Assembly (NCBI GenBank): GCA_013339765.2
Contig: CM023448.1
Location: 110,497,118 to 110,561,117 of the forward strand
Direction of reading: 5' to 3'
Length of the DNA stretch: 64,000 nucleotides
From: Haemaphysalis longicornis
Lineage: Eukaryota; Arthropoda; Arachnida; Ixodida; Ixodidae
Numbering within the stretch: position 1 is the first letter of the stretch; each line of letters opens with the position of its first letter. This document shows, piece by piece, positions 53,641 through 63,421 of this stretch. The notes below the pieces were generated by a model. It had not been told where the DNA came from and made no database searches. It worked only from the letters and a program-made list of their open reading frames with translations. The position numbers and the translations under genes were made by a program.

Positions 53641-55029
53641 TTATGTTATCTTCGTCATCTTACACAGAAGGTGACATATTTCCTCTGTATGTTATCTGAA
53701 ACTGCCATTAACTATTAAGCGTGCCAGTCCACCCAGCCAGCGGACTGGTACGAATTGGGTCCACCCTATCTGTCTAGAACTGCAGAAGCCTTTTGCGGCA
53801 AGTGACGCTTTCGTTACCTGTTCGAACCTTTTCGACGGCTTTGCGGATCCCCTTTGAGTATGGCATCGTGTCTTCTGGAAGTGGCCTTTGCGAGTTGCGC
53901 TACGATTCAGCGCGCCGCTTCCCTGAGCACCCGTAATACAAGTTTGGTGCAGTTGCGGTTAGGTTTTCCTGTGTTAGGAATGCAAAGCCCGGCCTCCTTA
54001 AACAAGTTACGACAAGCCGGAGCGTCTCTGCTGCGCATGCCCTCGTCGGCTACGATTCATGCCCGTGGCAGCTGCAAAACCGGAACAAGCCGGTTATAGT
54101 TGGGTCGTGTTGAGACTTGACTCTGCGAACAGGCGCCATCCGCTGAGATCTCCTCTCCCCCCTCACTCAGACTTAACATGCGCCAGCTATCACGAGACCG
54201 GGGAAGGGCGTTCTTCTGCGTGGGTAATTTTGTTCGAGCCATGCGCAAAGAACTGAAAAGTCTGTCCGTTGGCGCTTTTGTGTATGAATTCCGCCCTTTC
54301 GGTGGCTCATATCAGTCGACATTAGTGGCTCAACTGAGAGCGTCGCTTTGCTCGACGACTGCCATGTGTTTCCTGTATCGTCGCGGTTCATCTCTCGCCA
54401 TGCAGTAAAGCAGCTAAGTTTTGCCCTTGGCTCTTTGTCGTCAACACCGAGGCAGCTCGCCGCTAGTCTACCGCGCAACCACTACATGACGGAGGTGACG
54501 GAGCTCCGTACGGGGACACCATCGCTAATGTAACCGTTGGCCAAAACTGTAAGTGAGCTTCTGCCTGCCTCAGTAATTCATTAGCAGATATTTGCGTTTC
54601 CCTCCTGTGTTCCGTCATAAATCCAATCGTTCGAGCCCATGTGGAGTGCTGTGTACGCCGGAGAGAACTGTTACAAACACCCAGCGCGCCGACATGCCGG
54701 CACGCCGGGCAGCAGGTGTACGCCAGCAGCGATATCCGATTCCGTTCCCAGGCAGGTAGAAGTGATACGGAACGGAATTAAACGTGCTGATGTACCACAC
54801 CCCGCACTACCACCTTAATGTACGTAAATAATGCGTAGAATTGAGCTAATAAAGAAAACCATGAGTTTTCGGGGAAAAAAATTACCATCGCTAACGCTAC
54901 AACCCAGGCCGTTCACGCCGACAGGCCGGAAAGCGGCGTTCTTTTTGTTTTAACTGCATTTGTGCACACAGTCAAGCCGTCAGTGTTACAGGAAAAACCG
55001 CCTGCTTAACAGTTCTTTTAGCAGTTGCT

Positions 55030-55030
<1 letters not shown>
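53641..55030. other. Unassigned DNA
   Basis: No domain or repeat was recognised. The short open frames (for example 53854-54099) lack motifs. Confidence 0.5.

Positions 55031-55100
<70 letters not shown>
55031..55100. repeat. (TA)n microsatellite
   Basis: About 70 bp of TA with one ATTA interruption. It is the left border of the tRNA-unit foldback. Confidence 0.95.
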
Positions 55101-55102
<2 letters not shown>

Positions 55103-55315
55103 GAAATGAGGGGCTCAGTGAATTAAGACAGAATAAGGGTTGCCAGTCAAGAAAAGTTCGGAAAGCAAAGGAGGGAATGTGTTAGGTCATAAAAAGCGAT
55201 GAAGAATTTTTTGAGTCAGAAAGAAAGTGGTGAAAAAATTCTCGCCGGATGGGATCCGAACCCTGGAGGTCGTTGGTTCGGATCCCACCCGGCGGGCATT
55301 TTTTCACCGCTTTCT

Positions 55316-55318
<3 letters not shown>
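55101..55318. repeat. Foldback remnant of the tRNA-like unit
   Basis: Minus-strand unit sequence (GGGAAATGAGGGGCTC to TGGGATCCGAACCC, 55101-55263) switches abruptly to plus-strand unit sequence, from the T arm through the TTTTTTCACCGCTTTCTTT tail (55264-55318). The switch lies within the tRNA-like fold, so the centre of this palindrome differs from that at 3420. The copy is more diverged than the array at 2932-4334. Confidence 0.85.

Positions 55319-55361
<43 letters not shown>
55319..55361. repeat. (TA)n microsatellite
   Basis: About 43 bp of TA between the foldback and the LTR element. Confidence 0.95.
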
Positions 55362-55365
<4 letters not shown>

Positions 55366-55558
55366 ACGTGGTGGCAGGACAATGATGAGGCGAACCATGG
55401 GCGACGATGAAGTGATGTATTTACAAGATGTTGCCGCAGAGCGATGCTATCTATTTACAAGCGGCCATGATCGCTCGGGCCAGCCGCATCCTCTTCGTCG
55501 TCTTCGGTGACGGGTTATGGCGCTATGGGAAATTGTCCACATAGGTGTTTCCGTGACA
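55362..55558 (-). mobile_element. LTR (3' in element orientation)
   Basis: 197 bp, beginning TGTTACGTGG and ending CCGTGACA on the plus strand. It differs from the other LTR by one base in a T run near the end (GTGTTTCC against GTGTTCC), which suggests a young insertion. Confidence 0.87.
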
Positions 55559-56000
55559 TCACCCCCCCGGCGGAGGACGACCGTCCCGGTCGAGGCCAGG
55601 GCAACGACAGGGTGGCGAAGCGGATGAGCAAAGCGATGAGAACATGTACAATCAAGTCCTTGCCGCCACCGATGATGGTGATGGTCGCGATGAGCACCGG
55701 CCCTAGAACAGCTGTGACCACCGCCGAGCACACGAGGCAGCGTCCAAAGCTTTCGGAGAAGCGCCGGAGATCTGGGCGGGGGAACGTCGTCGGCTATACG
55801 TCTGGTCGTGGCTGGTCAGTTCGTCTGGTCTCGGCGGGGCATGGGCAGGGGACACGGGGCTGGCGAATGTCGCGTCCGTGGCTCACCGGGGCTGGGGCGG
55901 GCCGACGCTTTCCAAGAGCCAGGATGAGACCACTTCACGAGGCGAGACGGGGTGAAGCTCGGGGCCGGGATGGGGCTGAAACCCGCACCCTACACCAAAA

Positions 56001-56196
56001 TGTTACGTGGTGGCAGGACAATGATGAGGCGAACCATGGGCGACGATGAAGTGATGTATTTACAAGATGTTGCCGCAGAGCGATGCTATCTATTTACAAG
56101 CGGCCATGATCGCTCGGGCCAGCCGCATCCTCTTCGTCGTCTTCGGTGACGGGTTATGGCGCTATGGGAAATTGTCCACATAGGTGTTCCGTGACA
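56001..56196 (-). mobile_element. LTR (5' in element orientation)
   Basis: 196 bp direct copy of 55362-55558. Its outer end (TGACA) is followed by ATATATA and, eight bases on, the pogo element. Confidence 0.87.
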
Positions 56197-56543
56197 ATAT
56201 ATACAGTAATACCTCGTTAAGTCGAACTCGGATATCTCGAAAAATCGGCTAAGTCGAAATTTTCCGCGGCACCGAACCATTTCCTATACGTCCTATGTAT
56301 TTGGTGCCCTTTATTTCGAAGTATTTTTGGGCCAAACTGCGGATATCTCGAAATCTTGAAAGAGGGGAACGAAAATTTCGCCGCCGCGTACCGTTTCACA
56401 AGATTCGCACGATGCTGCCGCGCATAAGCCCCTCGATTTCTTTCACGTTGAGCCGCGACTATCACAAAGCCGATGTTTTCGTGAAGTCTGAGCCTAGAGG
56501 CATATCGACTTCGTGTTGCGTCATGTGACGGTAGAGACATGCG

Positions 56544-56790
56544 CAGAGGTACCGCAGGATGTCCGCGTGACAGGAGAACTTACAGACGCCGAAATCGTTG
56601 AAATAGCCGCAAAAGGACGGCGAAGACGGGGGCGATGATGACGAACCTCCTTGAGAGATGCCGACATATGCCGAAACGGGGAATTTGCTGCGCTTGCTGC
56701 GAAATAAGGTTGAGTGCAGCGGCGGGGAAGATCGGCTAATGCAATGCGTCAACTCCGTGAAGCAGCTAGAGGATTTCTTACTATAGGCCT
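56544..56790 (+). pseudogene. pogo-type transposase C-terminal remnant
   Basis: The plus strand reads VPQDVRVTGELTDAEIVEIA, then, after a one-base shift, an acidic and Pro-rich stretch (GDDDEPP) and MPTYAETGNLLRLLRNK-like residues in alternating frames, and CVNSVKQLEDFLL near 56745. This composition matches the tail of Tigger transposases behind the DDE core. DNA-binding and catalytic domains are missing and frame changes are present. Confidence 0.6.
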
Positions 56791-56890
56791 GAGTGCGGCC
56801 GCAAAGCAGACCAGCGTTACGCAGTTCTTTTCTGCTAAGTAAAATTGCAGTGCTACAAAACCCAGCCCGCGAACGTCTCCTGTATGTTGT

Positions 56891-57332
56891 TTTAAGTGCG
56901 AATGCACTTTATAAGCGACCCCAAACCATCCACCGCCGGCGGCGGCGGCGGCGTCCGCAGTGCTCCTCTATATTTAAAAAAGAAACAGCATCCGGCGCCT
57001 GGTTTCGATCCGAGGACTTTGCGGCCGCAGCGCGACGCTCTACCGACCAAGCCACGGACGCGACGCTGATATCAGTGTTAGTGACGCGCCTTATATCTTT
57101 AACACATTCAAACTACGTCGTCAGCGGCGTGCGTTGGCGACTCAGCGGCGTTATAGCGGCTTGATAACTGCGTGGTGTATACGTGATACTACAAACCCGA
57201 TGGAAGAGATGGAAGAGAAGGCGGCGAGGCGGTGGGCTGCGGGGGCCGAGCGCAAGCGCCGCAAGCGGGCCGACAACCGTGCATTCGCACTTTCACATTC
57301 TCCCCCTCGGGGAAATGCGGGGGAATTTTTTC
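56891..57332 (-). mobile_element. Hairpin-bounded element with tRNA-like block, copy 3
   Basis: On the plus strand it starts TTTAAGTGCGAATGCACTTT, ends with GTGCATTCGCACTT (57279-57292) and an outer hairpin built from CCCCCTCGGGG and GGGGG, and stops at GAATTTTTTC. The same sequence in reverse is found at 61841-62302. A minus-strand tRNA-like block occupies about 56985-57066, with TGGTTTCGATCC as reversed B box. It lies inside the pogo element. Confidence 0.8.
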
Positions 57333-57512
57333 TCTTTAAAACCTTTATGAAAAGCAAGATTGAAAGCTGGTGTTTAAGAGCTGCTAAGTAGTAGCGCCTT
57401 TTGTGCAAAGAACTCGATATTTCATGGCAATTCACGCAACTTTGCTTATCTCGAAATCCGCTTATCTCGAAATATTTCCCGGTTTTTACTACTTCGAGTT
57501 AACGAGGTATTA

Positions 57513-57515
<3 letters not shown>

Positions 57516-57588
<73 letters not shown>
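57516..57588. repeat. (TA)n microsatellite
   Basis: About 73 bp of pure TA, starting with the target TA of the pogo element and ending at the tRNA-unit copy. Confidence 0.96.
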
Positions 57589-57592
<4 letters not shown>

Positions 57593-57905
57593 CTTCTGTG
57601 CACCTTCTCGGGCATTTATGCTAAGGTAATTGTTTCCTGTGCTTGGGGGTTGTAGCCAGCGCCACTCCGACTACTAGGGGTGAAGGGTACCTTCCTTTTA
57701 AACCCCGGGTCGTGGCTCGAGCGTCTGCAACATGTCGGGAAGCAATTACCTTAAGAAGGAAACAATTTACAACCTACGAAACAACTGCCTTAACATGAAT
57801 ACCCAAGAAAGTGGAGGGAATCAGCACCGCCAGTAGCGTAGTGGTTATCGCACCTCATGTGTATTCTCGAGGTCGAGGGTTCGGATCCCACCCGCCTTTA
57901 AAACA
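57589..57905 (+). repeat. Diverged copy of the tRNA-like unit
   Basis: GCTTGGGGGTTGTAGCCAGC and GCCACTCCGACTACTAGGGG come from the minus-strand part of the unit; AACATGAATACCCAAGAAAG and AGTAGCGTAGTGGTTATCGC with GGTTCGGATCCCACCCGCC come from its plus-strand part. So this copy is also a foldback, centred near 57745. The tRNA-like fold (57831-57900) has lost its acceptor and anticodon pairing. Confidence 0.8.
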
Positions 57906-58744
57906 AGGAACCATTGTATTTACGGTTATCTCCATAGAAGCAGCCTCGGATGACCACAGCCGAAAAAAATTACGAACACACCTAGGCACTCCTTAGGAAA
58001 TAGTGAGGGCGAAACATTATGTCCGAGTGCCGAACACGTGCTCTTATTATGATGTATTAGTTTCGAATTGCCGAATCTGCCATCTATTTACGGTGATCGT
58101 CTCACTGCGCCTTTTTTCTTCGCTCCGTGACTATGGCTCATTGCATACCTTCGTTCGCCTCGCCAAGCAAGGAGAAGGCGTAGCGGTAGCGTCCTTCGCT
58201 GGTGTCCTAATTCTTACTTCTATAATTTGTATGGACAAATTACTCATGTAGGCCTCAGAACGTGTTTATATTCCAGGTTCCTAAGTCGAAGGCCACAACG
58301 AATTCCTACGTCACCCTTTAGTCTGCTAATGTCAGCGAGCACATTGAGGCGTTTAGTTACAATACGCATACAAGTAAACGGGACAGCAACAGAGGAGACA
58401 ATAACCGTTCTCGCGTCTAACGCCTAACGGTGGTGACCTGCTGTGGAGCTCGCCGACGATCGTTACCAAATGAGCACTTACACGCCCATGGAAGACATCT
58501 TATTCGCGTTCGAGTACCCTACCAAGTCTCAGTTGTTTTTAACGTGCCCTAACGACGTATTATTAGGGGTGAAGCCCCTTACGGGCTCGAGCTGTCGGTT
58601 TATCCTGTCGTCGTCGTCGTTCGTCTCATGTAATCACGGTACTAAAACACCTGCAAACTCGTTTTCCAACGCCTCGAGCTGGAACGTAACGCGTCCGGGA
58701 CGCTCGTCTTGCAACGCCTCGCGCTAAAACGCTTCCTGCTTCAA
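57906..58744. other. Unassigned DNA
   Basis: No repeat or gene was recognised. TCGTCGTCGTCG occurs at 58608-58620. Confidence 0.5.
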
Positions 58745-59640
58745 AGACACAAGACTTTTACAGCAAAGCTGTATACCTCTACCCCCCCCCCCCCCGACGG
58801 CTTATCTCTGTGGGCAAAAATACACTTATACAGCGCATGCTACGCCCTTCCCCTGGTTTCACGTTACTGGAGATGGGCCAGGATTTTTCCAGCAAGCCCG
58901 GCTCGACTGGATCGGGACGCTCCCCCGAAGGCGACGCGTGACGCGGGCCAAGGCTCGCGTCGCGTCGGTTTTGCAGGCTTAATAAACGTTTATTCCACTC
59001 CACTCCACTCCTACGTTACTACGGCTCAAAAGGTCGGCGAAATTGCCCCGGTTACCCCCCACATTGACGTTCTAGCGGCAACAGGCTTTGATACTGCGCG
59101 TTCCTACGCTGAAAGACACCGGGAAAAGCGTCTCTGCAGGAGCCCTTCAAGAGAAAGTACCTCCGGGAGTTCATGTAGCCGGTACCACGCGTGTGGGGCC
59201 CAAGGAGGTTTAACCTCCTTGGTGGGGCCCAACGCTCCATTCGGGGGTTATAATTAATTCTCTTTACACCCCCCCCCCCCCCTCAGTCCGGTGGATGATC
59301 GGCGTGATCGAGCATCTGCGGACTAAATCCCCCAAGCACTGCGGCGCCACCTTCCGGCACCCCTCCACCTGCCGGGTCAGGGCAAATCGTTCTTGCCCCG
59401 CAACCAGCCAACCTCCTTCCACCCCCCCTCCCCTTATTTGAATCAATTCCAGGTATCCCTGATGATATAGGGATCCTGCGCTTCTCAGTGGGTTCTGCCC
59501 AGCGACTTACGGGTAGTACAAAGCGGCGGGGGTCCCATAGGATCCCGTGTTGACAGAAGCGAAATGCGCCAGGTACTTCCGCTTGTGTGCGACATAGGCA
59601 GCCCATCCCCGACGCGTTCGAACTCTTCGGGGGTCAACTT
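58745..59640 (-). repeat. Unclassified dispersed repeat, minus copy with LINE tail inserted
   Basis: The reversed order of landmarks equals that at 52975-53640. At 58870-59010 the copy is interrupted by GGCTTAATAAACGTTTATTC and CACTCCACTCCACTCC, a LINE 3' tail of the type seen at 44270-44302. A second difference is a C-rich run and a small duplication of GGAGGTTTAACCTCC at 59200-59220. Confidence 0.72.
58870..59010 (+). mobile_element. LINE 3' tail with (CCACT)n
   Basis: GTTTTGCAGGCTTAATAAAC, then GTTTATTCCACTCCACTCC ends an I-type LINE tail; the upstream 90 bp is GC-rich untranslated sequence. It sits inside the dispersed repeat, whose partner at 53430 lacks it. Confidence 0.6.
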
Positions 59641-60090
59641 GGCACTAGGATAAAAAGATTAGCGGCGCGTAAATACGTTTACAGCGTCGGACAAAAGTGC
59701 TGGGACGGTGACGGCGCTCTGCACTGGCAAGTTCACCGATCAATGGTCGTATGAAGTGGAATTTGAAGTGAGAGCTTCTGGTTTAAACTAATACTCTTGG
59801 TGACAAAGACTTTTCAACAACACCCGATCAAAAAAAAAAAGAGTTATGCAATTGGCGATGACCGTGCTTAAAAGTCAGCGATTCCGCGGGCGGACCGCAG
59901 TCTCGTCTGCTGCGGTTCGCCGCGCTTTTACCCACCTGCGCACTCTTGCGTTCCCTTTCATTAAACACTGCTGGCTTGAATCGCCATTATGAATACGTGG
60001 TGCAGCGCTAGCTTGCTGTTTGATTGCGTGGCTCAGTGACAAAATTCAGGGAGCGTCAGAAGAAAGAAATACGCTTTGTGATTCCAAAAG
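59641..60090. other. Unassigned DNA
   Basis: 59705-59830 resembles, in reverse, part of 49680-49790 (GATCAATGGTCGTATGAAGT and TTGTTGAAAAGTC words), a possible further dispersed repeat. No gene was found. Confidence 0.45.
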
Positions 60091-60092
60091 TA

Positions 60093-60783
60093 CCGTGTTT
60101 ACTCGCATAATGATCGAACTCGCGTAATGATCGCACCCCTGAAGTTCGTCGTCAAAATACGACTTTTTTTTATTATTTCCCGCGCAATGATCGCACCTTG
60201 AACTTGCCGCGGCAATATGTCGTATGTGCGCCAAATCTAGGTGACGATGGTCGTGCTTACCTATATTTCCTCCTCTTTCAACGCGGACATGGCTGCGTAT
60301 TGCGGCAGACTTGTCGATATCAGCAATATCGGCAAGCATGAGGTAATTATTGGTGCGGAAGAAACTCTCTCTAAATGCACATAATGTACTCACAAGACAA
60401 AGAAAAAAAAGCGCTCAGCTTTCTGCGTGGGCAGCCGTGTCTTGTTTTGATGTCCCGCCTGTGACAGCTAGCAGCCGCTATTGGTCGACCTTTTCTCACC
60501 TCGCAGCAAACTCCTTCCGGCGCGTTCCGTAATTCATGAAAACGCGTTTTGCGTCACTTTGCAACGCGGTTGGCGGTGGTCTGTGGAGTTTTCATTATGT
60601 TTTTATTTATTATGTTTGTTATGTTCATCAGACCTATAGTAAAAATTCTGAGCGGCACCTTGCTTGCGTTTTCTGCGCTGAAACGTTTTTGGCGAAAAAT
60701 TTACCTCGCGTAATGAACGCACCCCGAAATTTGCATCATATTTATGGAAAAAAAAGTGCGATCAATTACGCGAGTAAATTCGG
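60093..60783. mobile_element. TA-flanked MITE, copy 2 (inverted relative to 28415)
   Basis: CCGTGTTTACTCGCATAATG at the left and GCGAGTAAATTCGG at the right mirror each other. TA precedes it; TG instead of TA follows (60784-60785), a likely point change. The interior matches copy 1 in reverse, for example GCAATATCGGCAAGCATGAG and CTTGTTTTGATGTCCCGCC. Lengths differ by one base only (691 against 692). Confidence 0.85.
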
Positions 60784-60898
60784 TGTGGCCGTAAAACAAA
60801 GTGGTCGGGCGAATCGATGACAGTTCTGTTTGCTGTTTGCTCTCACTCTATTTAATTACGCTCTTGCATAAGGTAAGTTCGCACTTAATAGACTATAG

Positions 60899-61210
60899 GG
60901 GTTGTCAACGTTTTGAGGTGTAGGGCCGAGTTTCATGAGGCTGAGGACTGGACGGCAAATCGGATGCGAGAGGGACCTTTGAAGGCAAAGAGAAAAAATC
61001 AGCGAAAACGCCAATAATATGTGATTACAATCGACAATAATCTGGCTAACTGGACAATGCGACCGGAAGCGATCAATTCTCCGTTTTTTGCCTCGCTGTC
61101 TAAGCCCTTTTGAGGTAAAAACTGGCGTGTCGGCTTCCCATTGTTAGTGACAGGGGTAAGGGTGGGGTGGTTCTGACGACGTGCTGGGGGCCTCATAATA
61201 CCACCCCGCG
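60899..61210 (+). mobile_element. hAT-like non-autonomous element, copy 1, right end lost
   Basis: GGGGTTGTCAACGTTTTGAG opens it and resembles the CAGGGGTYGGCAAC ends of hAT elements. The interior shares AAAGAGAAAAAATCAG, CGACAATAATCTGGC, GGAAGCGATCAATTCTC, CTGGCGTGTCG, AGTGACAGGG and GACGACGTGCTGGGGGCC with 62783-63135 in the same order. The matching right end is missing. Confidence 0.65.
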
Positions 61211-61840
61211 GACATTTCGGCCCACCGGCGTAGGTTGACGACTCCTGCACGATAACGTAACGAATACCGTGACGATCGTATGTAAATATTTGGGCCGTGC
61301 ACCGTGTATGCGGCTGTGTTATGTTATGTAAATATAGAAGTACACATCTCTTTAGGCAGCGGACGTGCGATTTAGTGTCTGTTTCGCGTCTTTAATTGCG
61401 CTTAATTTGTTTATTTGACGCTATTCCCCCAGCTTGTCCCTAGTACGTACGTACCCAGCCGTTCGTAGATCGTGTGGCGCAAAATGTTAAGCTAGACTCG
61501 TTTAGTTTGCGAAAATATAAATCAAGATTTCCACTCATTTTCAAGGCGGTAATACCGCCAGTTAAGCTAGTTGGTGCATGATTGAAAACTTCAAAGCGCA
61601 CAAAAAACGGGCTAATAAGTGCGTGTGTGTGTCTCTACTGTCTGTCCCCATTATTTGTGCGCTTTGAAGTTTCATTCAAGGTGGTGCCAGGCCAGCAGTG
61701 TCAGCTGAGTCAGCTGCGCTTCTCGCACGCCCTTGCATGCTCCCGCGCAGCAACCTTTTGCGGTTACCTCAGGCTATAGGAGGGCAACCGTTCTGTGTTT
61801 ATGCTACTGTGAACTTTCCTTTGTCGAGCTTACGCACGAA
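61211..61840. other. Unassigned DNA
   Basis: An inverted pair lies around 61580-61680: GAAACTTCAAAGCGCACAA-like at the left and TTGTGCGCTTTGAAGTTTC at the right. No gene is supported. Confidence 0.5.
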
Positions 61841-62302
61841 GAAAAAATTCCCCCGCATTTCCCCGAGGGGGAGAATGTGAAAGTGCGAATGCACGGTTGT
61901 CGGCCCGCTTGCGGCGCTTGCGCTCGGCCCCCGCAGCCCACCGCCTCGCCGCCTTCTCTTCCATCTCTTCCATCGGGTTTGTAGTATCACGTGTACACCA
62001 CGCAGTTATCAAGCCGCTTATAACCCGCCGCTGAGGTCGCCAACGCACGCCGCTGACGACCGTAGTTTGAATGCGGTTTAAAGATATAAGGCGCGTTCAC
62101 TACACTGATATCACCGTCGCGTCCGTGGCTTGGTCGGTAGAGCGTCGCGCTGCGGCCGCAAAGTCCTCGGATCGAAACCTGGCGCCGGATGCTGTTTCTT
62201 TTTTAAGTATAGAGGAGCACTGCGGACGCCGACGCCGCCGCCACCGCCGCCGCCGGCGGTGGATGGTTTGGGGTCGCTTATAAAGTGCATTCGCACTTAA
62301 AA
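61841..62302 (+). mobile_element. Hairpin-bounded element with tRNA-like block, copy 4
   Basis: It starts GAAAAAATTCCCCCGC with an outer hairpin, then AAGTGCGAATGCAC (61878), and ends at GTGCATTCGCACTTAAAA (62302). The sequence equals 56891-57332 in reverse with few differences. The tRNA-like block reads in plus sense (GTGGCTTGGTCGGTAGAGCG as A-box region at 62125, GGATCGAAACC as weak B box at 62169). Target site sequence is not clear. Confidence 0.8.
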
Positions 62303-62782
62303 GCGGTAATTATCGTCAGGAAGTTAGACCACTCGACCTGGCGATACTGACCCACGTCGAGACGGTCACGACAGCTATCGCCAATGAAAGCCGATAAATC
62401 GGCTTGTTGTAGCAGAAAATTATTTTGTTTAGCCTCTGTAGGTACTTAAAGGTCTATTTTATTCAGAATGCAGTCATTTAAATGCAGTCATTTAAATTTA
62501 AATTAAGTACAATCAACTCTCGCTCTGGCTTGGAATTGAAAACACATGGAGGGCGGCGAGGGTCGTCTGCTCTTGTACTACCTAGACACGTCGGACACGA
62601 GGGGGTGCTGCATATCCTCAAAACTCCCACGCAGGAGCCCTGTGCCCGAAAATGCTATTTGCACACAGACGGTACCGCAACATGTTTGTAGGTCCAGTCG
62701 ATGAAACAAGCAAGAGGAAAATAAAACAATGCATGAGCGCCTATAAAGCGTACATTAAAGGTGTTGCTCCCTCATTTTATAA
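62303..62782. other. Unassigned DNA
   Basis: A short tandem of ATGCAGTCATTTAA lies at 62468-62495. Nothing else was recognised. Confidence 0.5.
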
Positions 62783-63135
62783 AACGGGTCGGCAGCATCC
62801 TGAGGTGTAGAGCCGAGTTGCATAAAGCCGACACGGTGGAGGGCCGAACGGCCGGACAGGGGGGAGGGTGCTTTGAAAACAAAGAGAAAAAATTCAGCAT
62901 ATTGACAATGATATTTCACAATAATTGACAATAATCTGGCGAATTGTGAAGATGGCGGACAATGCCAAATGGAAGCGATCAATTCTCTGTTCTTGTCTTT
63001 CGTCTGACCTGAGGTCGCAACTGGCGTGTCGCCCTTCATATAGGAAGTGACAGGGTGAGGGGTGGGGGTCGTGACGACGTGCTGGGGGCCGCGTAATGCA
63101 TGAGGCGCGCGGGCCGCAAGTTGCCGAACCCTTCT
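62783..63135 (+). mobile_element. hAT-like non-autonomous element, copy 2
   Basis: The left end GGGTCGGCAGCATCCTGAGG and right end GGGCCGCAAGTTGCCGAACC are weak inverted partners of the CAGGGGTYGGCAAC type. Interior landmarks match 60899-61210. Flanking words TTATAAAA and CTCTAAAA are similar but not identical, so the 8 bp target duplication is only suggested. Confidence 0.65.
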
Positions 63136-63162
63136 CTAAAAGATATGTGAAATGGGTGCGAA

Positions 63163-63408
63163 CTTATTTGATTGATTGATTGCAGGGTTTAACACGCCGA
63201 CGCAACGCGGGCGATGAGGCGCGCGGTAGTGGAGGGCTCCGGATTAATTTTGACCACCTGGGGATCTTTAACGTGCGCCGAAATCTCGTAAACATGGGCG
63301 TTTTTGCTTTTCGCCTCCATCAGAAAACGGCCGCCGCGGCCGGGAATCGAACCCGTGACTTCGTACTCAGCAGCGTAACGCCTTAGCCACTGAGCCACCG
63401 CAGCGGGT
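63163..63408 (-). mobile_element. Ruka-like SINE, copy 6, with 13 bp target duplication
   Basis: A complete reversed copy: TTTGATTGATTGATTG tail, body with TTGACCACCTGGGGATC, then reversed B box GGGAATCGAACCC and A box region GCCTTAGCCACTGAGCCACC. AAATGGGTGCGAA lies on both sides (63150-63162 and 63409-63421). The exact duplication points to a relatively young insertion. Confidence 0.95.
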
Positions 63409-63421
63409 AAATGGGTGCGAA

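Larger units (their letters stand above)
55362..56196 (-). mobile_element. Short two-LTR retroelement (TRIM-like or internally deleted gypsy)
   Basis: Two near-identical direct repeats, 55362-55558 and 56001-56196, begin TG and end CA and enclose 442 bp. Minus orientation is favoured. In that sense TTTTGGTGTAGGGTGCGGG follows the 5' LTR, giving a TGG-initial primer site, and a GGGGGGGTGA purine tract precedes the 3' LTR. AT-dinucleotide sequence flanks both ends, so a short ATAT duplication is possible but cannot be proven. The interior has no gag or pol motifs. Confidence 0.85.
56204..57515 (+). mobile_element. pogo/Tigger-type DNA transposon remnant
   Basis: The ends are CAGTAATACCTCGTTAAG (56204) and its inverted partner ending in AACGAGGTATTACTG (57515), with TA on both outer sides (56202-56203 and 57516-57517). 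These are classic pogo/Tigger ends. Further CTCGAAAT/ATCTCGAAAT words at 56232-56350 and 57445-57475 extend the inverted region. A decayed transposase C-terminus remains at 56544-56790, and a hairpin-bounded element (56891-57332) is inserted downstream of it. Confidence 0.9.

Noticed and set aside
57181..57330. Lys/Arg-rich peptide shared at 57.2 and 61.9 kb that might be a small gene
   Set aside because: It is shared only because both loci are copies of the hairpin-bounded element; no start context or frame conservation beyond it.
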